This document shows, piece after piece, positions 38,530-49,879 of a stretch of DNA of 64,000 bases. This stretch comes from Pohlia nutans (lineage: Eukaryota > Streptophyta > Bryopsida > Bryales > Mniaceae). The position numbers and the translations under genes are program-made. Where the stretch lies: contig CM040102.1 of the NCBI GenBank assembly GCA_022496805.1, positions 18,197,955 to 18,261,954 of the forward strand, in the 5' to 3' direction. Positions within the stretch are counted from its first letter, which is position 1, and each line of letters starts with the position of its first letter. Under the pieces are notes generated by a model. It saw only the letters and a list, made by a program, of their open reading frames with translations, made no database searches and was not told the DNA's origin.

Positions 38530-38754
38530 CCCTTGAACGTCCCATGGGAATAGTATATACGTTGTCGTATAATTGAGATTTGTTACCAACAAGAAACTCT
38601 AAATTGGGATCTTAATAGCTCATTAGAACCGCATTGATCTAAATTTCAACTTCTCTTGTGTACTCAAACCCATTAAAGGTGTGGATTCATTCCAAATACA
38701 ACCAAAATACACCGTATTCTACTGGCCACTATGGCACGTTCTGACGTTTAGGGG
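38530..38754. mobile_element. TTAA-flanked MITE, 225 bp
   Basis: TTAA at 38526-38529 and 38755-38758. Ends CCCTTGAACGTC and GACGTTTAGGGG. Subterminal palindrome TCCCATGGGA near the left end. The interior is unlike the common core. Confidence 0.78.
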
Positions 38755-38997
38755 TTAACGTTCTTGGCAAACCAGAAAGTGACACGGTCTCTACACGACA
38801 ACCGCATGAGTAGTTTTTCAGTGATTAGGGTTTCAGTCCTACAGAGCCAGGGTTTCTTATTCACATTTACTGTAACGACAGTTTTAATGCACAGCAGAAG
38901 GTAGTCAGAGCGAGACGGTGATTGGTGCAAAGTTTTTCGAATGTAGACCAATAACAAACACTCATTCATTCGCCTCAGGTAAGGTTATTCCAAGGCC

Positions 38998-39307
38998 CAG
39001 TGATCTCAGAACCACTTGATGACATTTGGAACATTATGCGACCTCCCACATAAATGGTAGCTACTTTTGCTACCCAGTGCATACAGTATTCACGATACCT
39101 CTATAATATCCGGCAATACCCTTCATATATTAAGGTGATACCATGATGATATGCGCGGATATCACCTCATGAAGTTGCTACATATTCATATCATGAAGAG
39201 CATTCTCGCTACATTTCATTTTTTTGTCCTTTTCTTTCTTTGTATGTTTATCAGCCCCACTTTTTGGGTAGAAATCCAGCTAATTTTAGCCAGTTTTGAG
39301 ATCACTG
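38998..39307. mobile_element. hAT-like MITE, copy 2
   Basis: 310 bp, about 90 percent like the intronic copy at 5371-5682. Ends CAGTGATCTCA and TGAGATCACTG. 8-bp flanks CCAAGGCC and GCAAGGCC differ at one base. Confidence 0.88.
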
Positions 39308-40156
39308 GCAAGGCCTGGAGCTTTCGCAGAGTTTTGGGCAGACTGAGGGTTAAGTTGTGCTCACATGGAAGGCCAGTCAGCTTTTGCAGACGAAACCCTA
39401 GATTTTTCAGAGTGCATGCTTATGATACGACCGGGAGTAGCTGGTAAGCATCAAATGGATGAGACACACACAATCTGGGGGGTCCAGAAAACGTGTTTCA
39501 AACGGCAGGGAGGCGAGGGAAAAACGAACAGTACAACATAGCTGTTCCCGGGGGTAAGGACAAGGACAAATACCATCAATAAATAAACCATGGCACGACT
39601 TGCGTTCTACGTCGGTTCCTCTTGAATGTTGTTGTCCATTCCTCAGTCTTGGTAAAGCAAATTACGTTGCTCTGTGTCTACGCTAGCTACTCCCCGCCCA
39701 TTCTCATCATTGGTTGCTGAATGATTGAAAGTTAACCTTTAGGATTTTGGGCAATCACTTCCAGTGCAAGGACCAAGGACACGGAACTAGTTACTCATTG
39801 AAATTGGTTTCATGCCAGGTGTCCTTTTCCCAACTGAAGGGGCTTGTTGTTCGACGAATTTTGAAAACCTCCTGATAGCATATCACATGATTCCATTCAT
39901 CTAGAAATCAAGACTAGTTGATCATGTGTTATGGAAAACCTAGTCTTGAGGTCTAGACATTCATTGATTGGCAGTTCAAGTTTTAACAAATTTGAAATCT
40001 AAAATTTTGTACAGAATAGTCAGGCTGGGCTTCATTCTTGGGCAAGCGTTTTTGAATTCTTCTTCTTTTAATCCTATACTCTTGAATCTCCAAGGAGCTG
40101 AATAAAGGTATATTTTCACTTGGTGTTGTTAGTGAGGGTCTTAAGAATGAATTTAG

Positions 40157-40239
40157 GTACAGATAGATATAAACTCTGGTCCTCTTTCGAGGCTGGTGTG
40201 ATTAAAGTGTTTGTTCGTCTTGACAATGAGCCAGTGTCC
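40157..40239 (-). mobile_element. 5'-truncated non-LTR retroelement copy, 83 bp
   Basis: Reverse-orientation member of the (TATC)n family (GATAGATATAAACTCTGG at its 3' end). Flanking repeats ATGAATTTAG (40147-40156) and ATGAATTTTAG (40240-40250) differ by one base. Confidence 0.7.
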
Positions 40240-40600
40240 ATGAATTTTAGATGAGATTGAATGGGACCACCAAGTGCGAACATTTGATTACTTTTAGGTC
40301 AGGGAAATTTGGCTAGATCTCACATGATGTTGTTTATTGTTTTCATAACAATGAAGTGTTCGAGCTTGATCATGAATGCAACGATGTGCTTACTTTTATC
40401 AACATCTCATGTCCTTCCTTGCTTGCATCCTTACATAAACAATGAGAGAATGGTTGTCATGGAGTCCCAAGATTCAGGGCATTTCAAGGTGTTACAGTAC
40501 CCGGATTAAGAATCAACTAAAAATAAGTGTTTCTGTGACATTCACAATTCTGTTGTGCGTGGTGGGCTCATTTTCTTCACTTCAGAAGACAGTTAATTAA

Positions 40601-40818
40601 CCCTTTAAGGACCAAGAAGCCTCAATTGGACCTCATGGTTTTTTTAAGCAGTTTTGAGTAGGTTCTATGTGGGCTTTCTTTTGTTCAAATTTGTTTGTTT
40701 TTTGACCAACATATGCACTGTTCTTCACCGATTCTAATGATATATTATTTAGTCTCATATGAATTGTGTTTTTCACAATATGATCAATTAAAACCATGAA
40801 TCCTTCGTCCTTTAGGGG
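40601..40818 (+). mobile_element. TTAA-flanked MITE, about 220-250-bp family
   Basis: TTAA at 40597-40600 and 40819-40822. Ends CCCTTTAAGGACC and CGTCCTTTAGGGG. Core phrases GTTTTGAGTAGGTTCTATG and CACAATATGATCAATT are present. Confidence 0.85.
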
Positions 40819-41170
40819 TTAATTGTGAGCCACGCAGTGAAACTTGTCCTATTGAAAATTTGAGCTTGCAAAGATACTTACGGTGATCAATGCTTGTGAT
40901 AGAGATAATTACTTGCAAGTAAGAGCACCGTTCAGTTTCAGTCACTGGACAAATGCATTCAGGCTCCGTTTAATTTGCTAAACCTACCATGTAGCTCAGC
41001 CACGCTTTTGATTGTTAGTCTGCATGAGGAGTGTTCTCGAAGGATGGGACCCAACTCTTTGACAGGCTTATGCTGACTCAGGATCCTATCCTGATATTAG
41101 GAACTTGGGTGTCATGAGATTCTGGTTTGCAACCCAAACTGCCCAACATTAAATTTTGGAAAAGCCTATA

Positions 41171-41373
41171 CCGTAGTTTAGTAGCAGGTTCGGCACAAAA
41201 TAATTCTAAATAATTCTAAAAATAGATGCCTAATATTTCAAAAAAATATTTTTCGAAATTTTTTTGTATGGGAAAAAAACGGATTTTGAAGAAGATTTGG
41301 GTTTGCATAAATCTATTTTTAGAAATAATGAAATATTAGGCAGAAAGGTGCCTAACCTGCTAGTAAACTACGG
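41171..41373. mobile_element. 203-bp MITE with TA target duplication
   Basis: Inverted ends CCGTAGTTTAGTAGCAGGTT and AACCTGCTAGTAAACTACGG, each flanked by TA, with a second inverted pair (GCCTAATATTTC / GAAATATTAGGC) inside. Fits a Tc1/mariner-type MITE. Confidence 0.82.
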
Positions 41374-41708
41374 TATCCCTTTCTGTGTCTACAATAAGGT
41401 AGAGGGCACTAAACCCGCCACGGTTCTACACCCGCACTCTACCAAGGACGAACATTTTGAAATTTTGAATGTACCTATGGTGAAGAGCATCACTTTAGAA
41501 CCCATGTCATTTCAACTTCAGAAATTCATAACTAATTTTAGGAACATCCAATTTTTTTGATTCAAAGTATGTTGGTCTTTGCTTGGATTTGTCTTCTAGT
41601 GAAAAATCATGCTCAGTTCTCCCTGTGTTCTCATAATGCCACAACCCTTAAAGAGGCGGGTTTAGAGCCTCCTACCTTACTTCAATCTCAACAAATAAAG
41701 TTTGTAAA

Positions 41709-41900
41709 CACTAGTAGTAAACATGTTTTTCATTCTCCATTTTGTGAGAACAATGAACATTGGTTGAATATAATGCTTAATATGTTTTTGTCTTCTTGTG
41801 ACCAAAACCATTCATCAGCCCTGACACAACCTATCTGCCTGGCGCGATTTTATTCCTTTTCATTTATAGTAAGTGAAAAACGACACATTTTCTACTAGTG
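41709..41900 (-). mobile_element. CACTA-like MITE
   Basis: Ends CACTAGTAGTAAACATG and CGACACATTTTCTACTAGTG. Flanks AAA and GAA (two of three match). Same family as 20450, 43758 and 62954. The sequence just right of it is repeated after the copy at 43758-44147. Confidence 0.75.
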
Positions 41901-42180
41901 GAATTGCAACCAATAAAATAGATCCATACTTACAAAAGTTCACATAAAATTCTTGAAGAATCAAAGATTCTCCAATCTTCTAACATCTTTTTATCAACCC
42001 ACATCTTACATTTTGAGTTCAATGCTTTTTTTTGGAGAAGGAAGCCCTTATTGTACCCCTATTGTACTTTGCTAGTTATGGGCCAATCTAGTGACGATTT
42101 AGAGGACTTGGACAACACACCAAAAAATCATTAAAACTTCCGTACAGCGACTCCACGGCATCGAAGTAAACGGGAGTTAT

Positions 42181-42226
42181 ATATATAAATATATAAATAA
42201 ATAAATAAATAAATATATATATATAT
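42181..42226. repeat. AT microsatellite
   Basis: Compound TATA/AAATA simple repeat. Confidence 0.9.
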
Positions 42227-42688
42227 AGCAATGAAATTCCCTTACATATACCATATGTGGTTTTTATTTATTTATTTCTACAACTACCCCACGTATACAC
42301 AACGGCTAGGACAAAACTACATACATACTCATACCACCCATATATCCCGATTTCTCATTTTGGAGGGTCTTAGTCTTTTTAAAAATAAAAATAAAATCTA
42401 TTTTTGGGATTTGCGACCCTACTGTGGATCCACCATGTTCAAAAATAAGACCAAACTTATGTTTTACTTTTTTTTACCTCTGGTACGAGTATCTATGTAG
42501 ATTTGCCTCAATGTATGTACAACAACCAATGTTTCTGAAAAAGACTCATCTACCTTCTTCTCTACAAGAAAATCAACAAGTATGAGATTGACCCATCTAT
42601 GAATGCATGAATTGTACATACATTGGATATCTTGTCACTATTGAATGACATCTTAGAACGTGTTTCCATGTTGCATCAATGAGTCAAG

Positions 42689-43003
42689 CATTAGGAGAAA
42701 TCTGTAGTCACAAAGGGGCCTTGGCCATTGTCACGTGCTGAAAAATTTAGGCCAAACCGTGCACTTTACAAGAGGGCACCAATGGTGCCACCGTGGCTGC
42801 CAGCAGTGCAGTTCCGTGGGTCGCGCCAATCGATGCTGCCAACACTGCCGACACTGCCAACACTGCTAGTACTGCGGCTTCCGACGCTGTCAGCGGGCAA
42901 CGACTGCACCAATGGATTTACATAGAAAATGGTGCCTGGGCAGCCGGTTCACCTAACCCGGGCAAGCTTACAGGGCCTCTTTGGGACCCCATTTTTCTCC
43001 TAA
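42689..43003. mobile_element. Inverted-repeat-bounded insertion carrying GC-rich foreign sequence
   Basis: Bounded by CATTAGGAGAAA and TTTCTCCTAATG, with weaker similarity extending about 35 bp inward. The interior (42720-42980) is markedly GC-richer than the desert and carries a GCCAACACTGCC-type short repeat. The paralogous block at 46240-47220 lacks it, giving an empty site. The two ORFs across it (42728-42925, 42793-43107) have no recognised domain. It looks like host sequence captured by a non-autonomous transposon. No clear TSD. Confidence 0.7.
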
Positions 43004-43084
43004 TGATGGTCAATGAGTCAAGCTGGTCAATGAGTAAAGATGGTCAAGATGTGTCTTCTACGGCTATTATGCAAGGGCGTCTGT

Positions 43085-43260
43085 GCCAACAGTCACTCAC
43101 TGTATAAAAAAAACAAGTTAATCCAAGGATCACTCACTAAACGAAAGAAATGGTCAATCTAATAATCATTCACTATATAAAAGAAATAGTCAATTCAACA
43201 ATCACTCACTCTATGAAAGAAACGGTCCATCCAACGATCACTATTTGAGAGAAATTGTAC
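43085..43260. repeat. Minisatellite, unit about 35 bp, copy 1
   Basis: Four to five degenerate units of the type ATCACTCACTATATAAAAGA plus AACGGTCAATCCAAC. The paralogous array is at 46545-46700. Confidence 0.75.
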
Positions 43261-43757
43261 AACCACTGTCCAACCAACGGTCACTACATAAGATAAAGGT
43301 TCATGTAACAATCACTATTTGAGAGAAATTGTACAACCACTGTCACTCCATGAAAAAAATAGTCACTACAAAATAGCTTGGAGTGTCCTTTTGAACTTTA
43401 CACATAAAAGAAAGGAATAAAACTTTGAGGGAGACTAGTGGAAGGGGGGCCATGTGGTGCCGATAGAGTGGGAAGGGACATTCTCGTAGGCTTTGTTGGT
43501 TACACGTCATCTTGAAGGACAACGCATATGTCTCCTTGAATAGCACTGGTGTAGGAAGGAATTACTAGAGATGTTGTAAAAGTCAATTATTATTTGCACA
43601 AAAATAAGGCTTTTTTGTCACTTTGGATACTACATAGATTTTATACTTTTGGGTATGTTTCCATGTTCCATTAGTGGATCAAAATGATGAGATGGTTGCA
43701 GAAGTTGACAAAAAAGGTTTCTATCAATATTAGTGAGTACAAAACTTACAATGTGGA

Positions 43758-44147
43758 CACTTGTCGTTTTTCATTCTCCACTTTGTAAGAACAATTAACA
43801 TTGCTTAATATTTTTTTGTCATCTTGTGATCGAAACCACTCACCAGCAATGATACAACCCACATGCCTTGCGCGGTTTCATTCTTTTTTCATTTATAGTA
43901 AGTGAAAAACGACACATTTCCTACTACACTAAATAGGTAGATTAGTGTTAGATACACTAATTTACATAAACATGTTGTAAGTTTTTATTGTTGACCAATT
44001 TTTTTACCCTCTATATTGGTCAAGATAGAGATCTTTCAATAGTATTGGAATCAATGTCTTTGGTAATTTTTTTTGTCGAGAGTAAAAATCTATAATATTT
44101 TCAAATCTTATAATTATCTAACACTAATCTACCTATTTAGTGTAGTG
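43758..44147 (-). mobile_element. CACTA-like MITE interrupted by a Stowaway-like MITE
   Basis: Starts CACTTGTCGTTTTTC and ends at GTG 44147. The nested 216-bp element at 43927-44142 splits the right terminal repeat. The sequence continuing to about 44297 matches 41901-42050. Confidence 0.72.
43927..44142. mobile_element. Stowaway-like 216-bp MITE, copy 2
   Basis: Same ends as 36118-36333. TA duplication at 43925-43926 and 44143-44144. The paralogous CACTA-like end at 41891-41900 (CTACTAGTG) gives the empty site with a single TA, confirming boundaries and TSD. Confidence 0.93.
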
Positions 44148-44301
44148 GAATTGCAATCATTTTGATAGATCCATACTTGCAAAAAATCACATAAAATTCT
44201 TGAAGAATCAAAGTTCCTTCAATCTTCTGACATCTTCTTTTTATCGACACAAGTCTTACATTTTGAGTTCAATGCTTTTTTTTGGAGAAGGAAGCCCTTA
44301 A

Positions 44302-44858
44302 CCTTTAAAAGCCCAAGGGGTGTCGGACAAAACATAGATGGGTTATGATACGTGCCTTCCATACGTTTGATGAAGTTTGGTTCAATAAACAAAATGTAAC
44401 GCATTATCTCTACATATTATTCGTATAGTCAAACCGAGAGTCAAACTTCCAAAAATATTTAAAGTTAGATTTTTCTTTAATGAATTTAAAAGCATTTACC
44501 TTTGAGAATTTGTATAAATTATAATTTCATTTTTTGAGTTTAAAATTGAGCATGATTGGTTGAAGTTGGTTTATCTATTGTAAACTTCAAGAAAGCAAAA
44601 GAAATGATAGAGGGAACATCATTATTTTCCCTAAATAGATTATTTATATAACACTAAGATAATGTTGAGGTGGTCCATTTTGAATTATTCTCCCCGGGAG
44701 GGTTTAACTTGGATTGTCATAATCCAAATTGCACTGGAAAGTAGACTCGATGTAGTATTTTAAAATATTTTATATTTTTTCAAAAATATATATTTTCTTC
44801 CGGATAGCACGTTGGATTCGGGCAAGGACCATAAAACTCTCGTTTGAGCATTTAGGGG
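44302..44858. mobile_element. TTAA-flanked element, 557 bp
   Basis: TTAA at 44298-44301 and 44859-44862. Ends CCTTTAAAAGCCCAA and TTGAGCATTTAGGGG are imperfect inverted repeats. No ORF. The interior is unlike the other copies. Confidence 0.68.
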
Positions 44859-45178
44859 TTAACATCAATCATTTCAATATTTCTTGCATGGACAATTGCA
44901 AGCAAGTTGAATAAACATGCTATTACAAACCTTTCAATACCAAATAAATATCACAAGCCACTCAAGCCCAACTTAGGAAATTGAATCAAGACTTGCATAC
45001 TACCAACAATCAAAACTAAATAGCATTGCTCAATATATCCACAAATGGGCAAACAAATATCTAGGATTGCAATATTTATACATACACAAACACTCACTCA
45101 TAGTAAATATTATTTACACCAATCTATATCAACATAGGGTAATAAATAACATAATAGTAGTATTCATATATTATATTT

Positions 45179-45295
45179 AGAACTAGTGGGACCCTTGCAG
45201 TTGAGCACATTGAGCTTGGATTGTCTCCTCAACAGATTCCAGCGCGGAACGGTCAAGTGAGACAAACCGAGTTGTATTGTATAATAGATTAGTAG
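45179..45295. repeat. Copy of the p34-gene upstream sequence with an internal deletion
   Basis: ACTAGTGGGACCCTTGCAG and ATTCCAGCGCGGAACGGTCA match 58449-58475 and about 59060-59125, which lie 0.6 kb apart upstream of the p34 gene but are adjacent here. The junction shows short microhomology and no GT-AG pattern, so deletion fits better than splicing. Confidence 0.7.
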
Positions 45296-45337
45296 TACTT
45301 ATATTGTACTAACATCACTTAGGATTAGTAAATTTTA

Positions 45338-45613
45338 ATTTAACACCCCTTCCACCCAACCACAGGTTCATGACTTGATACCCAACATACAACTACAAAA
45401 AACTATATGCCCTTCCAAACATCCAAAAGTAAGTCCCTTGTAACCCTGTTAGTTTTCTCTCATTATTATTGGTCACTGGTCATCTATTCCTGAAAGAAGA
45501 GAGTAGTTTTGTTCTATTGTCCCTCTGTGTCTTGTCGACATTAGGGCAATGTCATTACGAACAGACACTTTATTCACACCGACCTTATCTAAAGGCCGGA
45601 GTTTCTATTTATC
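45338..45613 (+). mobile_element. 5'-truncated non-LTR retroelement copy, 276 bp
   Basis: Perfect 12-bp duplication TAGTAAATTTTA (45326-45337, 45614-45625). The 3' part matches the 671-bp copy (AAGAGAGTAGTTTTG, CATTACGAACAGACACTTTA, hairpin, TATTTATC tail). Confidence 0.88.
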
Positions 45614-45931
45614 TAGTAAATTTTACATCATAAAGTCTCATCACCAAAAGGTGGCATTACTCCAAAGAAGGGTTTGGCTAAGCCACTAGAGCCTACCAAC
45701 AACTTGCACTCTTACGGATGAACCGACTTTTTATTCACACCCATTGTAGTACTAGAGTTTTATATATTCTATGGCATAATATTCTCATTCATATTGATTG
45801 AATGTAAATTTGCAATAAATCCATTTTGATAAATCTATAGGCCACAATATTTGGCACACATGTAATTAACTCATAAAAAGGAGAATAGTCTTGCATCGAT
45901 ACCACTCACTCACTTGCACAAGGACATTTGG

Positions 45932-46235
45932 CGATTAATCGTGTCATGGTGGGCACACGGGTCTTGACTTGCAAGCAAACCCTAATCCAATCCCACCTAC
46001 TTGCCCTTCATACACACAAGTAAGGGCTGGCTGGTTGTTTGGAGTAACACAACGGGTCGTTGATGCAGTGGAACAAATGTCCTTGTGCAAGTGAGTGAGT
46101 GAGTGGTTGATACATGACAAGGTACCGTGACATCCATGGAGTCACTTCCAGGAAGCAGTTGTGTACTACTAACCCAATTTCAATTTCTAGTCTCCTGCGG
46201 TGGATTAATATGTACGGTGACCCGTTTCATCATGC
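45932..46235 (-). repeat. Inverted counterpart of 35749-36048
   Basis: Includes a local inverted pair around CACTCACTTGCACAAGGACA (45905 region against 46078-46108) absent in that form from the other copy. Confidence 0.7.
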
Positions 46236-46239
46236 CATC

Positions 46240-47220
46240 ATAGGAGCAAACTTTCTTTTTATCTTTTACCTATGATACAAGTATGTATGTAGATTTGCCT
46301 TAGTGTATGCACAACAACCAATGTTTCTGTAAAGGACTCATCTACCTCCTTGTTTGCAAGAAAATCAACAAATATGAGACTGATCCATCTCTGAATGCAT
46401 GGATTGTACATGAAATTGAATTGACATTGAAATGACATCTTAGGGCATGTTTCTATGTTCCATCAATGAGTCAAGATGGTCAATGAGTTAAGATGGTCAA
46501 GATGTGTCTTCTACGGCTATTATATAAGGGCGTCTCTCAATAGTCACTCACTGTATAAAAGAAACAATCAATCCAAAGATCACTCACTGTACAAAAGAAA
46601 CGGTCAATCCAACAATTACTCACTATATATAAATGAAACGGTCAATCCAATGATCACTCACTGTATAAAAAAAACGGTCCATCCAACAATCACTAGTACA
46701 ACCACAGTTCAACCAACAATCACTACATAAGATAAGGGCATATTAAGATAAGGGCCCATCCAACGATCACTATCTAAGAGAAATTGTACAACCACTGTTG
46801 GGAAAAACACAAAAAACACAAAAAACACAAAATAGCTTGGAGTGTCCTTTTGAACTTTAGACATAAAAAAAAGGAATAAAACTTTGAGGGAGACTAGTGG
46901 AAGGGGGGCAATATGGTGCAGATTGAGTGGGAAGGGACATACTTGTAGGCTTTGTTGGTTACACGTCATCTTGAAGGACAACACATATGTCTCCTTGAAT
47001 AGCACCCGTGTAGAGAGGAACTACTAGAGATACTCTAAAAGTCAATTTGGATTTGCACAAAAATAGGGTTTTTATTGTCACTTTGGATATGTCATAGATT
47101 TTATACTTTTGGGAATGTTTCCATGTTCTATTAGTGAATTAAAATGATGAGATGGTTGCACAAGTTGACAAAAAAAAAGCTACTATCAATATTAGTGAGC
47201 ACAAAACTTACAATGTTGAT
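46240..47220. repeat. Duplicated 1-kb block, copy 2
   Basis: Paralogue of 42440-43740 without the GC-rich insertion. Contains its own 35-bp-unit minisatellite at about 46545-46700. Confidence 0.75.
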
Positions 47221-48290
47221 ATTGGTGTAGTTGGTAAACGATTGATTGTAGTTTGAATCTTTACCGAGATCTTTACTAATCTTTGTCTTCTACATTACAC
47301 TCAATAAAAGAATCTCATGAAAGCAAATACAAGTACTATGTAATGATATAAAGTTGAATTTTGGAACTAGTTTAGCTAAGTCCATTAAGTCTTCCTATTT
47401 TTTTACATCTTATTTTACGATGTCACTTCCTTATTTTCCAACACATATCAAAATAATAAATAAAATGTCCAAAATGAAACAAAAATATATAAAAATGTAA
47501 TGGAAAATTGTGATGCATGTGAAATGATTCATTTGCAATTAAATTGTTTTTTACATGTTGTCAAATGCACAATAAGATGAAGGTGTTACTCATTTAGTGA
47601 AACAATTTAAGAATATTATCATAAACTAGAATTCAAGTTCACAATGATTATAAGAAACCATATTTAATGGGTTAAAGAAATTGAACTTGGGAAAAAATCT
47701 TGAGAATTTCATAAGATTCAATAGAGCTATTCTTGACCCTCAAGTGCCGAATCAACCATATTATGCTTGATTTTTTTATCAAAGGCTTAAAATTTCAAGT
47801 GTTTTAGCTTTGTTGAAGTTAATGTTCTCATTACATGTTTAAGCTAAGTTATGATACATCTTTTGACTATTGGGATTGAAGAATAGACTTCATTTGTAAA
47901 TTTTACACGATTGAGAAATATGAAATTTGAATGTTCAAAAATACGAAGGGCTTTTCTAGGATGCTCCAAGCATCTCAGGGGGTGCATTGTACTAAACATG
48001 TACAAGTATACGTGAGTGCAAAGAAGGGGTATTAATTTGAACACTGCCGTATTACGTATACATACAATAAACACATTTAGAACTGAAAATATTCACCTAT
48101 ACTTACACTAAACATATATTTAAAATGAAATATATTTGTATACAAAGGTATTTAGACATATAACCTCTCATATACAAGGGGGTTTTTAGAAGGGGTCATG
48201 AACGCACGTGATTCTCAAACATAATGTATAGTGCACTCCCCGAGCCAAGCATATGTCTCTTTTAGTTTCTTCATTTTCATTTTTTGACTA

Positions 48291-48340
<50 letters not shown>

Positions 48341-49020
48341 TGGGTTTTAATCTTATTTACATGATAAAGTTTGTTAATATTTAAAATATCTTCTAATTGT
48401 GCTAATTTTTTTGTCATATCTCCATAATGTTCATGACTATCTATGAAAAATTATATACCATACAATGTGATATTTCAAGTATGCATATAGTATTGCTTTG
48501 ACTTTTACAAATCCGGTGAGGACTTTTAAGAATTAAAGGACTGATCAAGCCCCATGGGCTTGTATTCTTAATTTTCAAATCCACTTTGGTCATGAATTGT
48601 TAATAATAGAGAAATTTTTAATGTATTTTTAGTTTCACGCATCATCCACGACAAGAATAGTATGTACTTGCATTTTTAGAATGTAAGTTACTTCTACATT
48701 TTGAGGTTAAAATTCAAAAATGTTCCTTAATTTCTAAATTAGGAAAGGACTTTTAAGGGTTAAATTCATGCAAAGAAAGATGGCTAAACCAACCTGTATC
48801 TGGCAAAAGGAAAAGTTGCTTTGATTATGACATTTAGTTAAAAAATGGGGGAGAGTTGCATGCATTTGAATTATAAGAACTTAAACATTTTAGCCTAGAC
48901 TTCAGTTGGAGTTTTACTGACATTTTGGTTACGTCATTCAAGGATATTGGATGTGACACGATTCTTTACAAACACGGAAGTTTCACAAACTGAACTTGAC
49001 AATTTTGAGTGGTTCATACT
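47221..49020. other. AT-rich intergenic DNA
   Basis: No gene supported. Contains a (TA)n tract at about 48292-48332. Confidence 0.7.
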
Positions 49021-49021
49021 G

Positions 49022-49560
49022 TATGCATGTGCATTAATTCAACATAACATTTACTAGCATGCACTGTCCCTCCTTTGGCTCTACAGTATATGGTGTGGAA
49101 TATTTCACACCGAACAGTACTAAATCAATAGCCAAGTGAACAGGTGGAGGCTCAAGGTGATGAGCAGAGTGCATGTAGGAAAGGCAGTGAGCATGAAGGC
49201 TACTAAATGTTATGAGTAAATACTAGAACGAAGCCCGTTGCACATAACATTCAGTAGCCTTGGTTACTGCTGCCTTTCTCTGACAAATTGATGTGGAATA
49301 TCCCACATCATTTCATCCCCCGAATGAAATGATGTGGGATATTCCTCATCACATCAATAGCTACGAGGACATGTGGCATTAAGCAAGAGCAATCAACCAT
49401 GGTGCACAGGAACTCAAAGCACTTCTCAATCACATTCAATAGTGTTCTATAATTATTTATTTGATTCAATAGTCCATTCAAATACAAATCACTGCTCACT
49501 CTATAAATTAAGGTGGATGAAACAAAAAGGCACCCCTCTTGAAGACTACTGGATGTTATG
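49022..49560. mobile_element. Two adjacent MITE-like units with ACATAACATTCAGTAGCC ends
   Basis: ACATAACATTTACTAGCATG (49022) pairs with CTACTAAATGTTATG (to 49215), and ACATAACATTCAGTAGCCTT (49242) pairs with GACTACTGGATGTTATG (to 49560). Related to 37420-37740. The second contains the hairpin at 49288-49357. Confidence 0.6.
49288..49357. repeat. Long hairpin with 29-bp arms
   Basis: TTGATGTGGAATATCCCACA plus TCATTTCAT faces ATGAAATGATGTGGGATATT plus a bulged CCTCATCACATCAA. The size and near-perfect pairing resemble a small-RNA precursor, but it lies in a MITE-like element. Confidence 0.85.
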
Positions 49561-49879
49561 CATTGCAACATCTTAAGAAATGCACTTATTATATTACATG
49601 CAACAAACTCACTGCATGGCCAAGGCAGAGAACCCCTAAGTACAGTAACCATCTAATGTAGTATGTGTTGATCCCTACGACATACGTTGAACTCCTTGTG
49701 ATTGGAAATGAATGAAAACAGGACAAAAATGTGAGAAAATGAAAACGTGACCTTGGGGTTGTGACACCAAGTCGTGACAATGCTCATTTAATAATATAGA
49801 TGTAGAGCCTGGTAGTAGATGGAGAGACCGATATGCCCTTGATGGTCAAAGGGGAAATCAAATGGATTTGCAAATTTAA

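Larger units (their letters stand above)
42440..43740. repeat. Duplicated 1-kb block, copy 1
   Basis: Shares extended similarity with 46240-47220 (ATGTAGATTTGCCTYARTGT, ACAACAACCAATGTTTCTG, GAACTTTACACATAAAA-like phrases, GTTGGTTACACGTCATCTTG). It contains the GC-rich insertion at 42689-43003, absent from the other copy. Probably a degenerate transposable element. Confidence 0.75.

Noticed and set aside
42793..43107. 104-aa Ala/Thr-rich ORF as a real gene
   Set aside because: Short, no domain, runs out of the captured segment into transposon sequence; better read as a captured fragment.
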